Source: JACVRW01 sp035705985 (lineage in GTDB: Bacteria > Actinomycetota > Thermoleophilia > Solirubrobacterales > Thermoleophilaceae). Taken from it: a stretch of 13,860 bases of DNA. Both the position numbers and the translations under genes were made by a program. Where the stretch lies: positions 1 through 13,860 of the forward strand of contig DASSVP010000026.1 of the NCBI GenBank assembly GCA_035705985.1, in the 5' to 3' direction. Under the pieces are notes generated by a model, which worked only from the letters and a program-made list of their open reading frames with translations, had not been told where the DNA came from and did not search any database. Shown piece after piece: positions 6,652 through 13,627 of the stretch (positions are counted from its first letter, which is position 1; every line of letters begins with the position of its first letter).

Positions 6652-6828
6652 ATGAGCCAGCCTGACCGCCCAGTCTGCGAAGTCTGCCACCGGCCGCTCC
6701 AGGAGAACGACCAGTACCTCGTCCGCTTCCATGCCTCGAGGGGCACCACGGTCGTCCACCGCAGCCTGTGCTTCCCGCCGCCGCGCGCCGCGGATCCCAA
6801 GCAGCAGACGCTCGCTACGCCCGCGTAA
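6652..6828 (+). CDS. Small CxxC/HxxxC zinc-finger-like protein, 58 residues
   Basis: The ATG at 6652 lies 3 bp after the GGDEF/HD-GYP stop codon, so the two are probably co-translated. The protein has Cys9-x2-Cys12, His13, and His36-x3-Cys40. This spacing could hold one zinc ion in a small ribbon or treble-clef-like fold, followed by a Pro-rich tail. Most codons end in G or C, which supports real coding. Its last 14 bases overlap the 3' end of convergent ispG. I do not recognise the family. It may be a small protein partner of the upstream enzyme or an independent conserved hypothetical. The ribosome site is weak. The call rests on position, codon use and the Cys/His pattern. Confidence 0.6.
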   Translation: MSQPDRPVCEVCHRPLQENDQYLVRFHASRGTTVVHRSLCFPPPRAADPKQQTLATPA

Positions 6829-8113
6829 AGCGGCGCCCCGCCGTCGGCGAGGCATCCTCGTCCAGCGTGATGCGCTTGGCCTTCGGCGCGCCTGCCATCG
6901 GCAGCGGCTGACCGTCTCCGTCGAGCGCATCCTCGGTGGCGGCGGCGGCCTCCATCGCCGCGATCCGCTCCGGCGTCATCTCGCCGGCGTTCTCCTCCTC
7001 GATCTTGTGCAGCCACTCGGCGCCCTCGGCCGCCTCGCGCTCGTCCACCACGACGGTGCCGCGGTCGATCGACTTGTCGATCTCCGCGAAGAGCGCGTCG
7101 ACCAGATCGTCCTGTGGGACCTTCCTGATCGGCTTCCCGTGGGCGAAGATCAGGCCCTCGTTCTTGGCGCCGGTGATGCCGAAGTCCGCGTGCGAGGCTT
7201 CGCCGATCCCGTTCACCGCGCAGCCCAGCACCGCGACCTCGATCGGGTCGTCGTAGGCGCGCAGGCGCCCCTCGATCTCGGCGACGACCGTGTCCATGTC
7301 GAACTGGAGCCGTCCGCAGGTCGGGCAGGCGATCAGCACCGGCCCGCGCTCGCGCAGCTTCAGCGCCTTGAGGATCTCCCAGGCCACCTTGACCTCCTCC
7401 TCCGCGTGGAAGGTGGAGAGCGAGATGCGGATCGTGTCGCCGATACCGTCGGCGAGCAGCGTCCCGAGGCCCACGGCCGACTTGAGCGAACCCGACCACT
7501 TCGTGCCGGCCTCGGTGATGCCGAGGTGGAGCGGGTTGTCGATCCTCTGCGAGAGCAGGCGGTTCGACGCGATCGTGTTCGGCACGTTGGTGGACTTGAT
7601 CGAGACCTTGAAGTCGTCGAACCCGAGCCGGTCCATCAGCTCGACGTGCTCCACGGCGGCCGCGACGAGCGCCTCCACCGCGTTCTCGCGCTCGAGCTCG
7701 TGAAGGTGCTTGGGGAGCGAGCCCGAGTTCACGCCGATCCGCATCGGCACCTTTGCGGCCCGCGCCTTGTCCACCACCTGGCCGACCTTGTCGTGTCCGC
7801 CGATGTTGCCGGGGTTGATGCGGATGCAGTGGGCGCCGGCATCGATCGCCTTGAGCGCAAGCGTGTAGTTGAAGTGGATGTCGGCGATCACGGGAATTGG
7901 CGACTCGACCACGATGCGCTCGAGCGCCCGAACGTCCTCGTCGCGGGGCACCGCGCAGCGCACCAGATCGCCCCCGGCCTCGGCGATCGCGTGGATCTGC
8001 CGCATGGTCGCGTCGAAGTCCGCGGTCTCCGTCTTCGTCATCGACTGAACGGCGACGGGAGCACCACCGCCGATCTTCACCCCGCCGACGTCGATCTGCT
8101 TTTTGGAGGCCAT
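6815..8113 (-). CDS. ispG: 4-hydroxy-3-methylbut-2-en-1-yl diphosphate synthase (IspG/GcpE)
   Basis: IspG performs the penultimate MEP-pathway step, the reductive conversion of MEcPP to HMBPP using a [4Fe-4S] cluster. The cluster ligands are visible: Cys263-x2-Cys266 in CPTCGR, Cys298 in GCAVNGIGE, and Glu305. The TIM-barrel part carries PVAVQSMTKTET (19-30), IADIHFNY and IRINPGNIG. The protein is 432 residues, longer than the usual 360-390. The extra part is a C-terminal tail from about residue 365, rich in Glu, Ala and Asp and low in complexity. The ATG at 8113 lies 19 bp after the acyl-CoA synthetase stop codon, just beyond a small hairpin, and no clear Shine-Dalgarno sequence is present. 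It shares the block with dxr, another MEP enzyme. Confidence 0.96.
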   Translation of the reverse strand: MASKKQIDVGGVKIGGGAPVAVQSMTKTETADFDATMRQIHAIAEAGGDLVRCAVPRDEDVRALERIVVESPIPVIADIHFNYTLALKAIDAGAHCIRINPGNIGGHDKVGQVVDKARAAKVPMRIGVNSGSLPKHLHELERENAVEALVAAAVEHVELMDRLGFDDFKVSIKSTNVPNTIASNRLLSQRIDNPLHLGITEAGTKWSGSLKSAVGLGTLLADGIGDTIRISLSTFHAEEEVKVAWEILKALKLRERGPVLIACPTCGRLQFDMDTVVAEIEGRLRAYDDPIEVAVLGCAVNGIGEASHADFGITGAKNEGLIFAHGKPIRKVPQDDLVDALFAEIDKSIDRGTVVVDEREAAEGAEWLHKIEEENAGEMTPERIAAMEAAAATEDALDGDGQPLPMAGAPKAKRITLDEDASPTAGRRFTRA

Positions 8114-8117
8114 GCCT

Positions 8118-8138
8118 AGGTAGCAAGGCTAGCTACCT
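8118..8138 (-). repeat. Inverted repeat in the acyl-CoA synthetase/ispG gap
   Basis: Seven-base arms (AGGTAGC and GCTACCT) enclose a 7-base loop. The hairpin covers the stop codon of the upstream gene and ends 4 bases before the ispG ATG. No T-run follows. It could affect ispG translation or mRNA processing. The structure is seen directly; the role is inferred. Confidence 0.45.
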
Positions 8139-9842
8139 GTACAGGGCCTCTATCTCGTCCTCGTACTTCTCGTTGATCGGCTTTCGCTTCAGCTTCATGG
8201 TCGGCGTCAGCTCGTCGCCGCCGGGCTGCCATTCCTCGTCGAGCAGCTTGAACTTCTTGATCTGCTCCACGCGGGCCAGCTGCTCGTTCGCCGCCTCCAC
8301 CCCGCGCTCCACCTCCGCGAGTAGGGCGTCGCGGCCCTGCTGCTGCTCGAACGCCGGCGCCACGTCCGGGTCCAGGGTGATCAGCGCGACGTTGTAGGGC
8401 CTGCCGTCGCCGATCGCGATCGCCTGCCCGATCACGGGGCTCGAGGCCTTCAGCTTCGCCTCGATGTTCGCCGGCGACATGTTCTTGCCGGCCGCGTTGA
8501 TGATCAGCTCCTTCTTGCGGTCGACCAGCCTCAGGTAGCCGTCCTCGTCGAATTCGCCGATGTCGCCGGTGTGGAGCCAGCCGTCCTCGTCGACCGCCTC
8601 GGCGGTCTTCTCCGGCTGGTTGCGGTAGCCGGTCATGATGAATTCACCACGGACCAGCACCTCGCCGTCGTCGGCCAGCTTGATCTCGGCCCCAGGTGAG
8701 GGCGGGCCGACGGTCCCGATCTTGATCTTCTCGGGCGGGTTGCACGTGCCGTAGCCGGACGTCTCGGACATGCCCCATAGCTCCGCCAGCGGGATGCCGA
8801 TCGCGTGGAAGAACTCGATCACCTCGCGCGGTGTGGGCGCGGCGCCCACGTTCACGGACTCGACCTGGTCGAGGCCCAGGCGCGCGCGGATCTTCGAGAG
8901 CACCAGCTCGTCCGCCTTCGCGTGCTCATCCTCGGAGACGTCCTCGCCGCGCACCTTCCTGAGGCCAAGGTCGAGCGCCCACTGCGTGGCCTGCTTCTTC
9001 GCCGCGTCCTGCTCCGCCTCGATGCCGGCCTCGATCGCGGCCTTGAGCTTCTCCCAGATCCGCGGGACGGCGAAGAACCAGGACGGGCGGACCTCCGGCA
9101 GGTAGGCCACCACCTGGCGCGGGTCGGGGCAGCAGGTGGTGGAGAAGCCCACGAACATCGGCAGGTAGTGCGAGCAGGCCCGCTCCGCGATGTGCGCCAT
9201 CGGCAGCCAGGAGACGACGCGGCCCTCGTTCGGGAACTCGATCACCTGGTCGAAGCCGTTGATGCCCGCGACGAGGTTCGCGTGGGTGAGCTGCACGCCC
9301 TTGGGCGGGCCGGTGGTGCCGGACGTGTAGATCAGCGTGAGGAGGTCGTCGGGCTGGACGGCGCGCCAGGCGGCGTCGAAGTCGAGGTCTGCCTCAGCCA
9401 GGTCGTCGCGCTCCACGATCACCACGTGGTCGACGCCCTTCACGCCCTCGGCGCGATCGGCGAGGGCCTCCTCGGTCACGAGGATCTTGGCCCCGGCATC
9501 CTCGACCTGGTACTGGATCTGCTCGCTCGTGTAGGTGTTGTAGAGCGAGAACGGCGTCGCTCCCAGGTGCAACGCCGCCGCATCGAACCAGTGAAATTCC
9601 GGCCGGTTCGTGAGCATGACCGCCATCGTCTGCCCGCGTTCGAGCCCGAGTCCGGCGAGCCCCGCCGCGGTCTGTCTCACCTTCTCCGCGTACTCGGCCC
9701 AGGTGATCGAGAACTCGTCGCCCTTCGTGCGCAGCGCGACCCGATCGGGATGCGCCTGAGCGGTCGCCTGGAACGCCTCGGCGACGGTGGAGGCCTGGAG
9801 CCCGGCGGGCCGCCCCGTGCCCCTCTCGGTGGTGACAGCCAT
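8133..9842 (-). CDS. Long-chain acyl-CoA synthetase (AMP-binding family)
   Basis: The enzyme activates a fatty acid with ATP to acyl-AMP and transfers it to CoA. The 569 residues are a full ANL-superfamily protein of the FAA1/long-chain type. Motifs seen: the P-loop LIYTSGTTGPPKG (170-182), WLPMAHIAER (212-221), GMSET (357-361), TGD (425-427) and the hinge DRKKELIINAAGKNMSP (441-457). The Lys-rich C-terminal TMKLKRKPI segment includes the expected catalytic Lys. No signal peptide is visible. ATG at 9842 is the start, 20 bp after the rseP stop codon. The exact chain length of its substrate cannot be read from sequence. The gene sits between rseP and ispG, which are often close together elsewhere, and is flanked on both sides by small inverted repeats. 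Confidence 0.92.
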   Translation of the reverse strand: MAVTTERGTGRPAGLQASTVAEAFQATAQAHPDRVALRTKGDEFSITWAEYAEKVRQTAAGLAGLGLERGQTMAVMLTNRPEFHWFDAAALHLGATPFSLYNTYTSEQIQYQVEDAGAKILVTEEALADRAEGVKGVDHVVIVERDDLAEADLDFDAAWRAVQPDDLLTLIYTSGTTGPPKGVQLTHANLVAGINGFDQVIEFPNEGRVVSWLPMAHIAERACSHYLPMFVGFSTTCCPDPRQVVAYLPEVRPSWFFAVPRIWEKLKAAIEAGIEAEQDAAKKQATQWALDLGLRKVRGEDVSEDEHAKADELVLSKIRARLGLDQVESVNVGAAPTPREVIEFFHAIGIPLAELWGMSETSGYGTCNPPEKIKIGTVGPPSPGAEIKLADDGEVLVRGEFIMTGYRNQPEKTAEAVDEDGWLHTGDIGEFDEDGYLRLVDRKKELIINAAGKNMSPANIEAKLKASSPVIGQAIAIGDGRPYNVALITLDPDVAPAFEQQQGRDALLAEVERGVEAANEQLARVEQIKKFKLLDEEWQPGGDELTPTMKLKRKPINEKYEDEIEALYR

Positions 9843-9860
9843 GGGCGCAATCTAGCGCCC
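9843..9860 (-). repeat. Inverted repeat in the rseP/acyl-CoA synthetase gap
   Basis: GGGCGC and GCGCCC arms flank a 6-base loop. The hairpin fills almost the whole 20-bp gap and abuts the ATG of the acyl-CoA synthetase. It takes the place where a ribosome site would be expected, and no Shine-Dalgarno sequence is seen. There is no T-run, so it is not a classical terminator. Confidence 0.45.
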
Positions 9861-9862
9861 CG

Positions 9863-10975
9863 TCAGCGGACCTGGAAGCCCTCTCCGCTCAGGCGGTCGA
9901 TGTCGTTCGAGAGGCCTATGAGGAAGATCAGGATCACGAGCATGAAGCCCACCACGCCGGCGCGCTCCATCACGCGCAGCGACACGGGCTTGCGCCGCAC
10001 CTTCTCGACGATCGCCCAGAAGATGTGGCCCCCGTCCAGCGGCAGGAACGGGAACAGGTTGATGATCGCCAGCGACAGCGAGATCACCGCCAGGATCAGC
10101 ACCACGCGTTCGACGTCGATCAGGATCACCTGCCGGGTCGTCTCGTAGGAGCCCACGACCCCCGAGATCTCCTTGCGGTCCTCTGGGTCGATCAGCCGCG
10201 CCGGCAGCTTGATCGTCTCCTTCGTGATGAACCAGAACTGGGCGGTGCTGATGTCGAGCGCCTCGCCGAGCGGGAACGCCTCGTGCGGTCCCGGCACGTA
10301 CCCGAAGCCGACCCGCATTCGCCCGTTCTCGTCCTCCGCGGGCGCCTTCGGGTCGTACTTGGGCGTGAGCTCGAAGGTGTGCTCGCGCCCGTCGCGCACC
10401 ACCGTCAGGCTGACCGGCTCAGTGGCGCGGCAGCCCGGCTTCCACCTGCTCTTGGGCCCGGCGCACCCGTGCGAGTTGATCAGGTCGGACATCGCGGAGG
10501 GCGCGGCCCGCTTGCCGTCCACCGCCACCAGCCTGTCGCCGGGCTTGACCACCCCCGCGGCCGGATAGCCCCTCTCGGTGGTCTCGACCGTCCTCGTCGG
10601 CTCCGGCAGCCCGATCGCCCAGTAGAAGAGCAGCAGCAGCACGAGCGCGAGCACGAGGTTCACGGCGGGGCCCGCCGCGATCACCACGATCCGCTTCCAG
10701 ACGGGCTGCGCGTGGTAGGCGCGGTCGCGGACCTCCTCGGGCAGGTCCTCATCCGGGTTCATCCCGCTGATCTTCACGTAGCCGCCCGCGGGGATCGCGC
10801 CGATCGCGTACTCGGTCTCCCCCACCTTCTTGCTCACGAGCGTCGGCGGGAAGAACAGCGAGAACTTCTCCACGCGCATCCCGACAAGCTTCGCCGCGGT
10901 GAAGTGGCCCAGCTCGTGCAGGATCACGAGCAGCGCAAAGCCGACGAACGCCAGTACGAAGCTGAGGAACGTCAC
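9863..10975 (-). CDS. rseP: Site-2 protease, RseP/M50 family with PDZ domain
   Basis: This intramembrane zinc metalloprotease cleaves membrane-anchored anti-sigma factors and related substrates. The 370 residues show the active site HELGH (20-24) in the first membrane helix, then GGYVKISGM, a second helix containing GPAVNLVLAL (102-111), a PDZ domain at about 125-205, and the C-terminal NLFPFLPLDGGH with Asp314 as third zinc ligand. About four membrane segments are expected. The PDZ domain holds an uncommon insert with Cys171 and Cys182, which could form a disulfide if it faces the outside. The GTG at 10975 overlaps the dxr stop as GTGA, so translation is coupled. The substrate is unknown; no anti-sigma factor with a membrane helix is in the window. 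Confidence 0.94.
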   Translation of the reverse strand: MTFLSFVLAFVGFALLVILHELGHFTAAKLVGMRVEKFSLFFPPTLVSKKVGETEYAIGAIPAGGYVKISGMNPDEDLPEEVRDRAYHAQPVWKRIVVIAAGPAVNLVLALVLLLLFYWAIGLPEPTRTVETTERGYPAAGVVKPGDRLVAVDGKRAAPSAMSDLINSHGCAGPKSRWKPGCRATEPVSLTVVRDGREHTFELTPKYDPKAPAEDENGRMRVGFGYVPGPHEAFPLGEALDISTAQFWFITKETIKLPARLIDPEDRKEISGVVGSYETTRQVILIDVERVVLILAVISLSLAIINLFPFLPLDGGHIFWAIVEKVRRKPVSLRVMERAGVVGFMLVILIFLIGLSNDIDRLSGEGFQVR

Positions 10976-12102
10976 GCCGCTACGCCCCGAGCGACCTCGC
11001 GCGCCTGCGCGTCGGCGGAGTACAGATCGGAGAAGTGGCCCACGGGCCGCGCGGGAAGCTCGGACAGCGTCGACTCGATCACCCGCGGAATCCCCGTGAA
11101 CGGGAGCTCACCGGCCAAGAAGGCGTGCACGGCCACCTCGTTGGCGGCGTTCAGGACGCAGGGCGCAGTGCCGCCCGCCTCGGCGGCCTCGCGCGCCAGC
11201 CGCAGGCATGGAAAAGCGTCCAGGTCAGGGGCCTCGAAGGTGAGCTGCCCCAGCTCCACGAGGTCGAGCGTCCGCACGGGCACGTCCTCCCGGTCGGGAT
11301 AGTTCAGCGCGTAGGAGATCGGCACCCGCATGTCGGGGTATCCGAGGTGGGCGAGCGAGGCGCCGTCGTTCAGGTGCACCATCGCATGGACGATCGACTG
11401 CGGGTGGACCACCACGTCGATCCGGTCGTAGGGGACGCCGAACAGGTGGTGCGCCTCGATCAGCTCGAGGCCCTTGTTCATGAGCGTGGCCGAGTCGATT
11501 GTGATCTTCCCGCCCATGTCCCATGTCGGGTGCGCGAGCGCCTCCTCACGGGTCACCGAGTCGAGGTCGGTGCGACCGCGGAAGGGCCCGCCGCTGGCCG
11601 TGAGCACCAGGCGGTCGACCGTGCCGGGCCGCTCGCCCGCGATCAGCTGGAACAGCGCGGAGTGCTCGGAGTCCACGGGGAGCAGCGAGGCGCCGGTGCC
11701 CTCCGCCAGCGCCGTCACCAGCTCGCCGCCCACCACCAGGCTCTCCTTGTTCGCCAGGGCGAGGTCGATCCCCTCGCCCAGGGCCGCAACGGTGGGCCCC
11801 AGCCCCGCGGAGCCGACCAGCGCGTTCAGGACGAGGTCGCACTCGCTGTCCGTGATCAGCTCCACAAGCCCCTCCGGGCCGACCAGGATCTCGGCCGAGC
11901 AGTGCTCAGACGCGCGCGCGGCGGCGTCCGGAGCGGCGAGGGCCAGCCGGGATACGCGGTGCCGCTCGGACTGCTCCAGGAGCAGCTCCCAGCTCGACGA
12001 CGCGGCAAGCCCGACGACCTCGAGCTCGGAGTTCCGCTCGACCACGTCGAGCGCCTGCGTTCCTATCGAGCCGGTCGAGCCGACTATGAGGATCCTGCGC
12101 AC
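10972..12102 (-). CDS. dxr: 1-deoxy-D-xylulose-5-phosphate reductoisomerase
   Basis: Dxr converts DXP to 2-C-methyl-D-erythritol 4-phosphate with NADPH and a divalent metal, the first committed MEP step. The 376 residues are close to the usual 380-400. Visible features are the NADPH-binding GSTGSIG (8-14), LANKES (117-121), the metal ligands in VDSEHSA (Asp144, Glu146), the flexible-loop region ASGGPFRG (169-176) and MNKGLELIEAHHLF (208-221), which carries further metal-ligand residues. The GTG at 12102 lies 15 bp after the cdsA stop codon with only a weak GGCGA-like site. The gene overlaps rseP by 4 bases. The assignment is secure. Confidence 0.97.
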   Translation of the reverse strand: MRRILIVGSTGSIGTQALDVVERNSELEVVGLAASSSWELLLEQSERHRVSRLALAAPDAAARASEHCSAEILVGPEGLVELITDSECDLVLNALVGSAGLGPTVAALGEGIDLALANKESLVVGGELVTALAEGTGASLLPVDSEHSALFQLIAGERPGTVDRLVLTASGGPFRGRTDLDSVTREEALAHPTWDMGGKITIDSATLMNKGLELIEAHHLFGVPYDRIDVVVHPQSIVHAMVHLNDGASLAHLGYPDMRVPISYALNYPDREDVPVRTLDLVELGQLTFEAPDLDAFPCLRLAREAAEAGGTAPCVLNAANEVAVHAFLAGELPFTGIPRVIESTLSELPARPVGHFSDLYSADAQAREVARGVAA

Positions 12103-12117
12103 TCGCCTGAGTGTAGG

Positions 12118-12939
12118 TCAGGCGTATCCGAGCCCAACGGCGGCGTAGTACGCCACCGGCACGGTGAAGAGGACCGCGTCGAGGCGGTCCAGCACGCCCC
12201 CGTGGGCGCCGAAGAGCTTTCCGGTGTCCTTCACCTCGAGGTCGCGCTTGACCATCGACTCGAACAGGTCGCCGATCGGGGCGATCAGCGCCACCAGCGC
12301 GCCGATCAGCAGGGCGTCAGGGCCGGTCATCCAGTCCTGGTAGAGCCCGGCCACCCAGAACGCCGCCGTCCCGCCCAGGATGCCGGCCACGAGTCCCTCG
12401 AGCGTCTTGTTCGGCGAGATGAGCGGGGCCAGCGGCGTCCGCCCGTACAGGCGGCCGCCGAAGTACGCGGCCGTGTCGCCCACGAAGGTCGCCACCAGCA
12501 CGTCGATCACGAGCCCGTCGCCGTGCGGCAGCTCGCGCAGCCACACCGCGTGCACCATCGCCAGCCCGATCCAGAGGATGCCGATGTATGTCACCGCGAT
12601 AGCCCACGACACGTGCTCGCGCCGCGGCCGCAGCACCGCCAGGAAGAACGTGACAGGGAACGAGGCGGCCAGGACCATGATCACGTGCCGCGGCTCCCCG
12701 TACAGCGCCGCGGCCAACATCGCCGCCAGGGTGAGGAAGCCCGCGAGCGCCGGCGGGCGCACGCGCCCCATCAGCGTGTACAGCTCGCCCATCGCCACAA
12801 CGCCCAGGGCGAAGATCCCGATCGTCCAGATCTCGCCGCCCTGGTCGACGATGATCAGCGCGAAGATGATCGCCGGAATCGCGACGACCACTCGCGGCGC
12901 GAGGTCCGACCCGGGCCCCCGCTCGCCCCGTGCCGCCAC
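12118..12939 (-). CDS. cdsA: Phosphatidate cytidylyltransferase
   Basis: CdsA makes CDP-diacylglycerol from phosphatidate and CTP at the membrane, the precursor for all phospholipids in such a cell, including the product of pgsA in this window. The 273-residue protein has seven or eight hydrophobic helices. The family signature is complete at residues 228-254: Ser228, Lys231-Arg232, Lys237-Asp238, the His-Gly-Gly triplet at 246-248, then Asp251-Arg252 and Asp254. VGDTAAYFGGRLYGR (153-167) and SPNKTLEG (175-182) are further conserved stretches. The GTG at 12939 lies 3 bp after the uppS stop codon. A G-rich stretch at the uppS end may act as the ribosome site. Confidence 0.96.
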   Translation of the reverse strand: MAARGERGPGSDLAPRVVVAIPAIIFALIIVDQGGEIWTIGIFALGVVAMGELYTLMGRVRPPALAGFLTLAAMLAAALYGEPRHVIMVLAASFPVTFFLAVLRPRREHVSWAIAVTYIGILWIGLAMVHAVWLRELPHGDGLVIDVLVATFVGDTAAYFGGRLYGRTPLAPLISPNKTLEGLVAGILGGTAAFWVAGLYQDWMTGPDALLIGALVALIAPIGDLFESMVKRDLEVKDTGKLFGAHGGVLDRLDAVLFTVPVAYYAAVGLGYA

Positions 12940-12942
12940 GCT

Positions 12943-13620
12943 CTAGCGCCCCCCGAAGCGGCGCCGGCGCGCCGCGTACTCGTCGAGCGACGCCTCGAAC
13001 GCCTCGCGCGTGAAGTCCGGCCAGAGCTCGTCGCGGAACACGAACTCGGCGTAGGCGAGCTGCCACAGCAGGTAATTCGAGATGCGAAGCTCGCCGCTGG
13101 TGCGGATCAGGAGGTCTGGGTCGTGCATGTCGGGTGCGTAGAGGTGCTGGCGGAAGTCCTCTTCGGTCTCACCCGAGAAGGTTCGCGCCGCGTCCACGAT
13201 CTCCGCCCTGCCGCCGTAGTTGAAGGCCACGAAGAGCGTGATGCGGTCGTTCGCGGCAGTCGTCTCCTCGGCCCAGTCCATGCGCCGCGTGAGCTCCGCG
13301 TCGAGTCCCCCGCGGCGCCCCACGAAGCGCATCCGCACGCCCTGCTCGTGCAGTTCCGGCGTCTCGCGGTCGATCCGGGCCGCGAACATGGCCATCAGCC
13401 CGTCGACCTCCTCGCGCGAGCGCGACCAGTTCTCTGTGGAGAACGAGAACACGGTGAGCTCCTTCACCCCCAGCTCGACCGCATCGCGGAGCCGCGCCTT
13501 GACCACGTCCGCGCCCGCCTCGTGGCCGGCGAGCACCGGCAGCCCGCGGCTCTGCGCCCAGCGGCCGTTTCCGTCCGTGATGATGGCGACGTAGCGCGCC
13601 CGCGCGGCGGCGTCGCTCAC
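12943..13620 (-). CDS. uppS: Isoprenyl transferase, undecaprenyl diphosphate synthase type
   Basis: The enzyme adds isopentenyl units in cis to an allylic diphosphate to make the polyprenyl carrier for peptidoglycan and wall glycans. The start is GTG at 13620, 7 bp after the frr stop codon. A longer open frame to 13755 exists but only mirrors frr in another frame, so it is not used. The 225 residues include the catalytic ITDGNGRWA (14-22, Asp16), FSFSTENWSR (58-67), FNYGGRAEI (133-141) and RTSGELRISNYLLWQ (173-187) with the DELWPDF end. Most homologs read IMDGNGRWA; here Met is Thr. The protein is slightly short for the family, and the chain length of the product (C50-C55) cannot be told from sequence. 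Confidence 0.95.
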   Translation of the reverse strand: MSDAAARARYVAIITDGNGRWAQSRGLPVLAGHEAGADVVKARLRDAVELGVKELTVFSFSTENWSRSREEVDGLMAMFAARIDRETPELHEQGVRMRFVGRRGGLDAELTRRMDWAEETTAANDRITLFVAFNYGGRAEIVDAARTFSGETEEDFRQHLYAPDMHDPDLLIRTSGELRISNYLLWQLAYAEFVFRDELWPDFTREAFEASLDEYAARRRRFGGR

Positions 13621-13627
13621 AGTCGAC

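Noticed and set aside
6826..6860. Possible terminator between the convergent plus-strand genes and ispG
   Set aside because: Only a short CGCCG/CGGCG dyad without a T-run is present, and it lies in ispG coding sequence.
6645..8126. A 493-codon minus-strand frame overlapping ispG, and a 462-codon plus-strand frame opposite it
   Set aside because: Both are shadow frames of ispG, whose [4Fe-4S] motif and barrel segments are intact in the chosen frame.
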